Assembly (NCBI GenBank): GCA_027011835.1
Contig: JALUZN010000289.1
Coordinates: 1 to 24,117, forward strand
Direction: 5' to 3'
Length of the DNA: 24,117 nt
Source of the DNA: Draconibacterium sp.
GTDB taxonomy: Bacteria; Bacteroidota; Bacteroidia; Bacteroidales; Prolixibacteraceae
Shown: positions 8,111-15,680 of the stretch, piece by piece
Layout of the letters: each line of letters opens with the position of its first letter
How positions within the stretch are numbered: the first letter of the stretch is position 1
Notes under the pieces: model-generated
The model's database searches: none
What the model was told of the DNA's origin: nothing
Seen by the model: the letters and a program-made list of their open reading frames with translations, nothing else
Program-made: the position numbers and the translations under genes

Positions 8111-9220
8111 ATGAAAAAAAATTTATTTAAAGCAATGATTGTTGCAATAGCAATTGTATTATTTGCAACAAGTACAACAAATGCTTGTACAGGAGTTAAA
8201 ATTAAAACAAAAGCCGGAGTAGCAGTACACGGCAGAACATTAGAGTTTGGGATTGAAGTACCAACATCGCTCATCGTAGTTCCCAGAAACTACCAGTTTA
8301 TTGGCAGTACCAGCAATGGCGACGGATTAAAGTACAAAGCAAAGTACTCGTTTACCGGATTAATTACTTATACCGATTTGGTTGCTGCCGACGGAATGAA
8401 TGAAGCAGGTTTATCGTGTGGAGCATTTTTCTTTCCATCGTTTGCCGAATACACACCGCTAACAAAAGAGAACCAAAGCAAAGCACTGTCGCCTGTCGAT
8501 TTTACCAACTGGATTTTAGCGCAATTTGCCACATTAGACGAAGTGAGAAAAGCAATTGAAAACGAAGAAGCTGTTATTGTTCCAACCGTTCTTGATGGTT
8601 GGGGATCGGAAGCACCACCTTTCCATTATATTGTTTACGACAAAAGCGGAAAAAGTATTGTTATTGAACCACTCGGAGGCAAGTTAGTTATTTACGATAA
8701 TCCCATCGGAATAATGTCAAATTCACCAACTTTCGACTGGCATATGATCAATTTAAGAAACTACGTAAATTTACAAGCAGAAAATCCAAAGCCGGTTACA
8801 ATTGCCGGTGTAACTTTAACACAATTAGGTCAGGGAACCGGGATGTTAGGTTTGCCAGGCGATTTCACTCCTCCTGCACGATTTGTAAAAGCAGCTGTTT
8901 ATTGTTCAACAGCCATTCCCAGCGAAACTACTTTCGATGCAATCAATCAGGTTTTCCATATTCTTAACAACTTCGATATTCCAAAAGGAGTCTCTCGAGA
9001 AATTTCAGATGGAGTAATTTATCCCGATTATACACAGTTGACCTGTGCAAGAGACCCGCAAAATCTTAAGTATTATTACAAAACGTATAACGACCAAACA
9101 ATTAAAGAGATTGATTTAAAAGCTTTTGATGTTAATGCAAAAGACATTTTAATTCTAAGTACAGAATCAACTCAAACAGTAAAAAATATTACCAAGGATT
9201 TAAAACCGTTTAAGAAATAA
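8111..9220 (+). CDS. Exported choloylglycine hydrolase family (linear amide C-N hydrolase)
   Basis: The 369-residue protein has a signal peptide whose predicted cut (TTNA|CTG) would expose Cys26 as the N-terminal nucleophile, the activation step of this Ntn-hydrolase family. Expected conserved residues can be followed: Cys26, Arg42 in GRTLEF, Asn97 in ADGMNEAGL, Asn204 in IMSNSPTFDWHMINLRNYV and Arg257 in PPARFVK; these correspond to Cys2, Arg18, Asn175 and Arg228 of bile salt hydrolases, with Asn97 in the conserved DGxNE motif. Glu45 stands where those enzymes have Asp21, and aromatic residues (GAFFFP) stand where they have the Asn of GLNFP, so conjugated bile salts should not be assumed as substrate; penicillin V-type or other N-acyl amides are equally possible. 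It should act in the periplasm. A strong hairpin follows the stop. Confidence 0.88.
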   Translation: MKKNLFKAMIVAIAIVLFATSTTNACTGVKIKTKAGVAVHGRTLEFGIEVPTSLIVVPRNYQFIGSTSNGDGLKYKAKYSFTGLITYTDLVAADGMNEAGLSCGAFFFPSFAEYTPLTKENQSKALSPVDFTNWILAQFATLDEVRKAIENEEAVIVPTVLDGWGSEAPPFHYIVYDKSGKSIVIEPLGGKLVIYDNPIGIMSNSPTFDWHMINLRNYVNLQAENPKPVTIAGVTLTQLGQGTGMLGLPGDFTPPARFVKAAVYCSTAIPSETTFDAINQVFHILNNFDIPKGVSREISDGVIYPDYTQLTCARDPQNLKYYYKTYNDQTIKEIDLKAFDVNAKDILILSTESTQTVKNITKDLKPFKK

Positions 9221-9275
9221 ATAATTGTTACTATTCAGTAGTATAACTGAAACTTAAATTATTGGTTATCAGTCT

Positions 9276-9320
9276 GTTTTGGCGGTATTTTTGTAAAAAA
9301 AACAAAAATACCGCCAAAAC
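9276..9320 (+). terminator. 18-bp perfect hairpin after the amidase gene
   Basis: Arm 9276-9293 (GTTTTGGCGGTATTTTTG) pairs perfectly with 9303-9320 around a 9-base loop of T and eight A. It lies 55 bases after the stop of the upstream gene. The base after the stem is not a clean T run (CTATCATTATTT), so it may act as a stabilising 3' end or a terminator. No converging gene ends here. Confidence 0.6.
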
Positions 9321-9355
9321 TATCATTATTTACAATATTCAGCCCCAAGCTAAAG

Positions 9356-9561
9356 AGGCTGTGTGAAAATGTGACTATCCTTTGCCCCCAAAAAATCGGG
9401 GCAGGCTGTTGGATTTATCCAACGGTTATTGAATAGAGAAATGGAATTGGACTTTAGTCCTGAATATAATAGTTGGACTAAAGTCTAACAGTTCATGTCA
9501 TTCCACAATCCGTCCCATAAATGGGACGGCAAATGATAAAATGACTGTTTTTACACAGCTG
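9356..9561. mobile_element. MITE-like element with terminal inverted repeats and four hairpins
   Basis: The left end AGGCTGTGTGAAAA (9356-9369) is an imperfect inverted copy of the right end TTTTTACACAGCTG (9548-9561), 11 of 14 matching, and the ends resemble the GGCTGTGT(G/C)AAAA tips of several insertion sequences. TAAAG stands directly outside both ends (9351-9355 and 9562-9566), as a 5-bp target duplication would. Inside are four hairpins: 9383-9403 (TGCCCC), 9408-9423 (GTTGGAT), 9447-9488 (13 bp around GGACTTTAGTC) and 9510-9529 (CCGTCCCA with TAAA loop). No coding frame of note is present, so it would need a transposase from elsewhere. It fills most of the gene-free stretch 9221-9647; from 9567 to 9647 I see nothing. 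Confidence 0.55.
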
Positions 9562-9647
9562 TAAAGCATGGGGCCATTGAAAATCAATAATCTAAATCTG
9601 CTGAGTAGTAACAAATAATTTCATACAGATAAATTCAGAAAGAATTA

Positions 9648-9846
9648 ATGAAAAATGAAAATTATAAAATAAGTCGGAAAAAATCTAAATCATATGTTGA
9701 AAACAGAGGTATAAGTCTGTGCTTTTACAAAAGCCCCAAATCTGTGGCCATCCGAATTCTGGAGGTATGCCGGTGTAGCAGTAAACCTCGTTGGTGTTTT
9801 AGGATTTATATTGGCTCTGAATGGATTCTTTAAAAAGAAACACTAA
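9648..9846 (+). pseudogene. Possible frame-broken small membrane protein
   Basis: Two frames carry partial signals. From ATG 9648 an open frame of 61 codons gives a basic, unremarkable peptide (MKNENYKISRKKSKSYVENR). In another frame, open from 9715 to the stop at 9844-9846 but lacking an ATG, the reading is SEFWRYAGVAVNLVGVLGFI, then LALNGFFKKKH. This is a convincing hydrophobic helix with a basic end, and it stops two bases before the ATG of the next gene, like the 3' end of a coupled gene. The simplest reading is a small membrane-protein gene with a frameshift or a lost 5' part. It could also be chance. No family is recognised. Confidence 0.3.
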
Positions 9847-9848
9847 TT

Positions 9849-10892
9849 ATGAGATACTTAAAACTAATTTCAATGGTAGCAATAACATTCTTATTTTCGT
9901 GCAAAGCGAACTTTCAGTTACTTCAAAAAGCAGACAATAGTTATAATATTACCACCATTGAGCAATTGCAAGATGAGAAATATGCTCAAAAAATAGAAGA
10001 TTTCTACAACAATGGGGAAGAAGGTAAATTTGCGGGAAGAGCCGATGTTGATATCTATTTTAAAATATTCAGACAGCCCAGAAATGAGAAAGCAGCAATA
10101 CTAATTTCCGCCGGCAGAACCGAAGCAGCCCTTAAATACAAAGAACTTATTTTCGACTTATATAATAATGGTTACTCAATTTATATTCACGACCACCGTG
10201 GACAAGGACTTTCGGGCAGAATGACCGAAGACCCCGAAATGGGTTTTGTAGATACATTCCAATATTATATTGACGATATGAAATATTTTTACGACAATTA
10301 CCTTAAACCTGATAAGCACAATAAAATATTTCTTTTGGCTCATTCAATGGGTGGTGCAATTGGTATGACTTATCTCGAACAATACCCAAATGATTTTAAT
10401 GCTGCTGCCTTTTCTTCACCAATGTTAGGATTAAAACCACCAACTTGTTGTGTAATAAAAATTATTACCGGCAAAAAAATTAAATACGCACCGGGTACCG
10501 GTAAGTATAACGACAACGAAATACCTTTTGATAAAAATAAACTTACAGGATGTGAAATTCGCTACCAAAGAATGAATGCTGCTTTTGGAATAGATACTAC
10601 AGCACGACTGGGTGGTGCAACTTCGCTGTGGGTGAAAAAATCTTGTCAACAATTTAAATACCTATTCAAAAATATTGATAAAATTGAAACGCCTTTTCTT
10701 CTACTCTCGGCAGAAAATGACAATATTGTAGATGTTCATGCCCATCAGAAATTTGTGGAAAAGGCGCAAAAATTGGGAAAAATATGTAAAGCCTTTGTTG
10801 TAACAAATGCCCAACACGAACTGTTAATTGAAAAAGATGAACAACGAATTGAAACGGTAAACGAAATTCTAAAATTCTATTCCGAATATTGA
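9849..10892 (+). CDS. PldB-like alpha/beta hydrolase lipoprotein (lysophospholipase/monoglyceride lipase type)
   Basis: The 347-residue protein has a signal sequence with lipobox FLFSC (Cys18), so it is probably a lipid-anchored envelope enzyme. The alpha/beta hydrolase core shows the oxyanion-region pattern ILISAGRTEAALKYKEL, then IHDHRGQGLSGR (114-124), the nucleophile elbow AHSMGGAIG (Ser166), a likely acid Asp291 in SAENDNIVD, and the base His323 in NAQHEL. GRTE-KY-EL, HRGQGLSGR and the DP-GxVDxFxxY pattern fit lysophospholipase L2 (PldB) better than other hydrolases. The expected substrates are lysophospholipids or monoacylglycerols; the exact one cannot be read from sequence. E. coli PldB is not a lipoprotein, so the anchor is a difference. 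The gene converges on the rpoC-DUF3467 operon and ends at the shared terminator. Confidence 0.85.
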   Translation: MRYLKLISMVAITFLFSCKANFQLLQKADNSYNITTIEQLQDEKYAQKIEDFYNNGEEGKFAGRADVDIYFKIFRQPRNEKAAILISAGRTEAALKYKELIFDLYNNGYSIYIHDHRGQGLSGRMTEDPEMGFVDTFQYYIDDMKYFYDNYLKPDKHNKIFLLAHSMGGAIGMTYLEQYPNDFNAAAFSSPMLGLKPPTCCVIKIITGKKIKYAPGTGKYNDNEIPFDKNKLTGCEIRYQRMNAAFGIDTTARLGGATSLWVKKSCQQFKYLFKNIDKIETPFLLLSAENDNIVDVHAHQKFVEKAQKLGKICKAFVVTNAQHELLIEKDEQRIETVNEILKFYSEY

Positions 10893-10975
10893 TATACTCT
10901 CACAAAAACAGATAAAACCCTTCCTTCCACAAGAGCTAAAATAAAGGAGGGATGTCCATAATGTTCATCACAAAA

Positions 10976-11005
10976 AAAAGAGGAACCAAACCTGATTCCT
11001 CTTTT
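10976..11005. terminator. Bidirectional intrinsic terminator
   Basis: AAAAGAGGAA (10976-10985) pairs with TTCCTCTTTT (10996-11005) around a 10-base loop. Read on the - strand the stem is followed by a run of T (the A tract at 10972-10979 on the + strand), giving a good intrinsic terminator for the rpoBC-DUF3467 operon, 22 bases past its last stop. On the + strand it is followed by a shorter T/A-rich stretch and can also stop transcription from the hydrolase gene. Confidence 0.8.
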
Positions 11006-11026
11006 ATTATGTTTTAAAATATTACT

Positions 11027-11353
11027 TTATGCTTGCGCAGTTGGTCCCCCAAAGTTCATTGGTGGCATCATTGGTTCCGAACCGGGTTTTACATTTTTAA
11101 TTGGCCCGTTAACTGCTTCGAATTTTTTAACGTTATCCTGCAAAGCCAATAAAAGACGTTTGGCATGTTCTGGTGTTAAAATAATTCTCGATTTCACATT
11201 AGCTTTCGGAATTCCTGGCATAATACGAACGAAATCGACTACAAACTCTGAACTCGAATGAGTGATTACCGCAAGGTTTGAATAAATTCCCTGAGCTACA
11301 TCTTCACTCAACTCGATATTTAACTGTTGCGGATTTTGTTTTTTCTCGTCCAT
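11027..11353 (-). CDS. DUF3467 family protein
   Basis: The 108-residue protein begins MDEKKQNPQQLNIELSEDVA and contains YSNLAVITHSSSEFVVDFVR and LTPEHAKRLLLALQDNVKKF, the pattern of DUF3467 proteins found next to rpoC in Bacteroidota. The C-terminus is Pro, Met and Gly rich. It is soluble and its function is unknown. It follows rpoC by 10 bases and ends just before the terminator, so it is the last gene of the operon and is expected to be made together with RNA polymerase. The conserved place suggests, but does not show, a link to transcription. Confidence 0.88.
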   Translation of the reverse strand: MDEKKQNPQQLNIELSEDVAQGIYSNLAVITHSSSEFVVDFVRIMPGIPKANVKSRIILTPEHAKRLLLALQDNVKKFEAVNGPIKNVKPGSEPMMPPMNFGGPTAQA

Positions 11354-11363
11354 GATATTTCAA

Positions 11364-14300
11364 TTAATCGTATTTTTTCATATCAACCAACCTGTCGTAT
11401 TCTTGTTTCGAACCAACAACAAGGTTTTTGTATTCTTTTAATCCGGTACCGGCAGGAATTAAGTGTCCACAAATTACATTCTCTTTTAATCCATCGAGGT
11501 AATCTGTTTTTCCGTTAATTGCTGCTTCGTTCAGCACTTTAGTAGTTTCCTGGAACGATGCTGCCGACAGCCAACTGCGTGTTTGCAGTGCTGCTCTTGT
11601 AATTCCCTGAAGAATTTGGCTTGATGTTGCAGGAATTGCATCGCGTGCTTCAATCAGTTTCTTATCTTTCCGTCGTAACTGAGAGTTTTCGTCTCTTAAC
11701 TTTCGTGCTGAGATAATCTGACCGGCTTTAAATCCTTCGCTTTCACCCGGGTCGATAACCACTTTTTTATTGTAAATCCAATCGTTTTCGGAAGCAAATT
11801 CGTGCTTATCGATAATTTGTTTTTCAAGGAAACGAGTATCACCCGGATCAACAATCTCGACTTTACGCATCATTTGACGAATAATAACTTCGTAATGCTT
11901 GTCGTTAATCTTCACTCCCTGCATACGATAAACATCCTGTACCTCATTCAAAATATACTCTTGAACTGCGGTTGGCCCTTTAATTGCCAGAATATCGGAA
12001 GGAGTGGTTGCTCCATCGGATAGCGGAGTTCCTGCTCTGATATAGTCGTTTTCCTGAACAAGAATTTGTTTAGAAAGCGGTACCATATATTTTTTAACGT
12101 CACCAAATTTTGTGGTAACAATTATTTCGCGGTTTCCTCGCTTTATTTTTCCCAAAGAAACTTCACCGTCGATTTCGGAAACAACTGCCGGATTCGATGG
12201 ATTTCGTGCTTCAAACAGTTCGGTTACACGAGGCAGACCTCCTGTAATATCGCCCGCTTTACCGGCTGCACGAGGTATTTTAACCAAAACAGTACCCGCT
12301 TTAACGTCTTGTCCGTTTTCAACAGAAATATGTCCTCCCACCGGAAGGTTATACGAGCGAATTACATTGCCCTCTCCATCAATAACTTTCAGCGTGGCAT
12401 TTTTTGTTTTATCACGAGTTTCGATAATTACTTTTTCGCTATATCCGGTTTGTTCATCCGATTCTTCGCGGTAAGTAACTCCATCAATAAGATTTTCAAA
12501 TTCAACCTTACCATCGAATTCAGTAATAATAACACCGTTAAACGGATCCCATTCGCAAATTAATTTCCCTTTTCTAATCTCTTCGCCATTCTTTGCATAC
12601 AGTTTCGAGCCGTATGGAATTGGGTGAGTAGAAAGAGGAATATTTGTATTTTTATCAATTATTTTTAGTTCTGCCAAACGACTAACAACAATTTCAACAT
12701 CTTCGCCTTCCTCGTTTGTATATTTAACAGATCGTAACTCTTCAATTTCGGCATAACCATCGTATTTTGCTTCAACCTGCGATTGTGCAGAAATGTTTCC
12801 TGCAATACCTCCCACGTGGAATGTACGAAGTGTAAGCTGTGTTCCGGGTTCTCCAATCGACTGTGCGGCAATTACACCAACAGCTTCTCCTTTTTGAACT
12901 TTTTTACCGGTTGCAAGGTTTCGTCCATAACATTTGGCACAAACGCCCACTTTCGACTCGCAGGTTAATACCGAACGAATCTCCACGCTTTCAATTGGCG
13001 ATTCCTCAATTATTGCAGCTATTGTTTCGGTAATCTCTTCTCCCGATTTAATAATGAGTTCGCCACTAATAGGATGAGAGATATCGTGAACAGTAGTTCT
13101 TCCAATAATTCTTTCTGATAGTGAAGCTACTTCTTCCTCATTATTTTTAATTGCAGTGGCAACCAAACCGCGTAATGTTCCGCAATCGTCTTCCGATATA
13201 ATTACATCTTGTGCAACATCTACCAAACGACGAGTAAGATAACCGGCATCGGCAGTTTTTAATGCTGTATCGGCCAAACCTTTACGAGCACCGTGGGTAG
13301 AAATAAAATACTCGAGTACCGAAAGTCCTTCTTTAAAGTTGGCAAGAATCGGGTTTTCAATAATCTGCGAACCTGTCGATCCCGACTTTTGTGGTTTTGC
13401 CATCAATCCCCTCATTCCGCACAACTGTCGAATCTGCTCTTTCGAACCACGAGCACCCGAGTCGAGCATCATATAAATTGAGTTAAAGCCTTGTTTATCG
13501 GAACTCAAGGTATTCATAACTGTTTGCGTAAGTTTTGCATTGGCATGTGTCCAAATATCAATAACCTGATTGTATCTTTCGTTATTGGTAATGAAACCCA
13601 TGTTATAGTTATTAATAACCTCTTCTACTTCCTGGTCGCCTTGCGCAACAATCTCTTTTTTACTTTCAGGAATAATAACATCGCCAAGGTTAAACGACAA
13701 ACCACCACGGTAAGCCATTGTATAACCAAGGTTTTTAATATCGTCTAAGAAAGCAACTGTAATTGCATTTCCACAGGTATTAAATACGTCGGAAATAATT
13801 GTTCGTAACGACTTTTTGGTAAGTAATTGATTGATGTAACCTGCTTCGCGCGGTACATTTTCGTTAAACAATACTCTACCAACAGTAGTTTCTATAATGT
13901 GTTTAAAGTATTCACCGTTTTCGTCAACATCTTCAACTTTTACCTTAATAATGGCGTGAATGTCGATGGCCTTTTCGGCGTACGCAATGGCAACTTCTTC
14001 AGACGAATAGAATGTCATTCCTTCGCCTTTTGAGCCTTTACGCGATTTGGTCATATAATAGAGCCCCAAAACCATATCCTGCGATGGTACCTGAATTGGC
14101 GCACCATTGGCAGGGTTCAAAAGGTTATGAGATGCAAGCATTAACAATTGTGCTTCTAAAATTGCGGCATTCCCCAATGGAAGATGAACTGCCATTTGGT
14201 CGCCATCGAAGTCGGCGTTAAAACCTGTGCAAACAAGAGGGTGCAACTGAATTGCTTTTCCTTCGATAAGTACCGGCTGAAATGCCTGAATTGATAAACG

Positions 14301-15626
14301 GTGCAGTGTGGGCGCCCTGTTTAACATTACAGGATGTCCTTTTAGAACGTTTTCCAGAATTTCCCAAACAACGGGGTCTTTCCTGTCAACTATTTTCTTC
14401 GCCGATTTTACTGTTTTTACAATTCCACGCTCTATTAATTTACGAATAACAAAAGGTTTATACAGTTCGGCAGCCATTCCTTTTGGAATTCCACATTCGT
14501 GAATTTTCAGTTTCGGGCCAACAACAATTACCGAACGTGCAGAATAATCGACACGTTTACCAAGCAAGTTCTGACGGAAACGTCCCTGCTTACCTTTTAA
14601 ACTATCGGAAAGCGATTTTAATGCTCTGTTATTTTCAGTTTTAACAGCATTTGCTTTTCTTGAGTTATCGAATAACGAATCTACCGCTTCCTGCAACATT
14701 CGTTTTTCGTTTCTCAATATTACTTCTGGAGCTTTAATTTCGATTAACCTTTTTAAACGGTTGTTCCGAATAATTGCTCTCCGGTATAAATCATTCAAAT
14801 CGGAAGTTGCAAACCGTCCACCATCGAGTGGAACCAACGGACGCAAATCGGGAGGAATAACAGGCACAACTCTGACAATCATCCATTCCGGACGATTCAC
14901 ATTTTTACTGGCTCTGAATGCCTCAACAACTTGCAAACGTTTTAAAGCTTCGTTTTTACGTTGTTGCGATGTTTCTGTATTAGCTTTGTGTCGTAACGTG
15001 TAAGACAAATCGTCGAGATCGATTCTGCTTAAAATATCGAATAACGCTTCGGCACCCATTTTTGCAATAAACTTATTGGGGTCGTCGTCGTCTAAAAGAT
15101 GATTGTCTTTTGGCAGCACTTCCAAAATATCGAGGTATTCCTCTTCAGTTAAAAAGTCCAGCTTTTTAACTCCGTCAACCTCTTTTACTCCCGGATTAAT
15201 TACTACGTATCGCTCGTAATAAATAATCATATCGAGTTTTTTTGTTGGCAACCCAAGCAGGTAACCTATTTTATTCGGTAACGATTTGAAATACCAAATG
15301 TGTGCAACGGGAACCACAAGCGATATGTGCCCCATTCTTTCGCGTCGAACTTTTTTCTCGGTAACTTCTACACCACAACGGTCGCAAACAATTCCCTTAT
15401 AGCGAATTCGCTTGTACTTACCGCAATGGCACTCATAGTCTTTTACCGGCCCAAAAATCCGCTCACAAAATAAACCGTCGCGTTCTGGTTTATATGTTCT
15501 GTAGTTTATTGTTTCCGGTTTTAAAACTTCACCGAACGATCTTTCTAAAATCTCTTCGGGAGAAGAAAGACCAATTGAAACTTTTGAAAAACTAGTTTTC
15601 GCTTTATTATCTTTTCTGAATGCCAT
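11364..15626 (-). CDS. rpoC: DNA-directed RNA polymerase subunit beta'
   Basis: The 1420-residue product is the catalytic beta' subunit. The N-terminal zinc site shows Cys66, Cys68, Cys81 and Cys84 (ECHCGKYK and VCDRCGVEV). The active-site loop NADFDGDQMAVH gives the Mg-binding Asp472, Asp474 and Asp476. The second zinc site has Cys815, Cys889, Cys896 and Cys899, and the trigger-loop region GVIAAQSIGEPGTQLTLRTF follows. The length matches Bacteroidota RpoC. The start MAFRKDNKAK is 54 bases after the rpoB stop, and no promoter is obvious in that spacer, so the two genes are probably co-transcribed. Nothing is missing or disrupted. Confidence 0.98.
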   Translation of the reverse strand: MAFRKDNKAKTSFSKVSIGLSSPEEILERSFGEVLKPETINYRTYKPERDGLFCERIFGPVKDYECHCGKYKRIRYKGIVCDRCGVEVTEKKVRRERMGHISLVVPVAHIWYFKSLPNKIGYLLGLPTKKLDMIIYYERYVVINPGVKEVDGVKKLDFLTEEEYLDILEVLPKDNHLLDDDDPNKFIAKMGAEALFDILSRIDLDDLSYTLRHKANTETSQQRKNEALKRLQVVEAFRASKNVNRPEWMIVRVVPVIPPDLRPLVPLDGGRFATSDLNDLYRRAIIRNNRLKRLIEIKAPEVILRNEKRMLQEAVDSLFDNSRKANAVKTENNRALKSLSDSLKGKQGRFRQNLLGKRVDYSARSVIVVGPKLKIHECGIPKGMAAELYKPFVIRKLIERGIVKTVKSAKKIVDRKDPVVWEILENVLKGHPVMLNRAPTLHRLSIQAFQPVLIEGKAIQLHPLVCTGFNADFDGDQMAVHLPLGNAAILEAQLLMLASHNLLNPANGAPIQVPSQDMVLGLYYMTKSRKGSKGEGMTFYSSEEVAIAYAEKAIDIHAIIKVKVEDVDENGEYFKHIIETTVGRVLFNENVPREAGYINQLLTKKSLRTIISDVFNTCGNAITVAFLDDIKNLGYTMAYRGGLSFNLGDVIIPESKKEIVAQGDQEVEEVINNYNMGFITNNERYNQVIDIWTHANAKLTQTVMNTLSSDKQGFNSIYMMLDSGARGSKEQIRQLCGMRGLMAKPQKSGSTGSQIIENPILANFKEGLSVLEYFISTHGARKGLADTALKTADAGYLTRRLVDVAQDVIISEDDCGTLRGLVATAIKNNEEEVASLSERIIGRTTVHDISHPISGELIIKSGEEITETIAAIIEESPIESVEIRSVLTCESKVGVCAKCYGRNLATGKKVQKGEAVGVIAAQSIGEPGTQLTLRTFHVGGIAGNISAQSQVEAKYDGYAEIEELRSVKYTNEEGEDVEIVVSRLAELKIIDKNTNIPLSTHPIPYGSKLYAKNGEEIRKGKLICEWDPFNGVIITEFDGKVEFENLIDGVTYREESDEQTGYSEKVIIETRDKTKNATLKVIDGEGNVIRSYNLPVGGHISVENGQDVKAGTVLVKIPRAAGKAGDITGGLPRVTELFEARNPSNPAVVSEIDGEVSLGKIKRGNREIIVTTKFGDVKKYMVPLSKQILVQENDYIRAGTPLSDGATTPSDILAIKGPTAVQEYILNEVQDVYRMQGVKINDKHYEVIIRQMMRKVEIVDPGDTRFLEKQIIDKHEFASENDWIYNKKVVIDPGESEGFKAGQIISARKLRDENSQLRRKDKKLIEARDAIPATSSQILQGITRAALQTRSWLSAASFQETTKVLNEAAINGKTDYLDGLKENVICGHLIPAGTGLKEYKNLVVGSKQEYDRLVDMKKYD

Positions 15627-15680
15627 AATACTTATTAAAAAATCATTAAAACAGAACCAATTCTCATAAAGAGACAGATT

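Noticed and set aside
10915..10952. CCCTTCC and GGAGGG inverted pair between the hydrolase stop and the terminator
   Set aside because: Only about six pairs with a long loop; the hairpin at 10976-11005 is far better.
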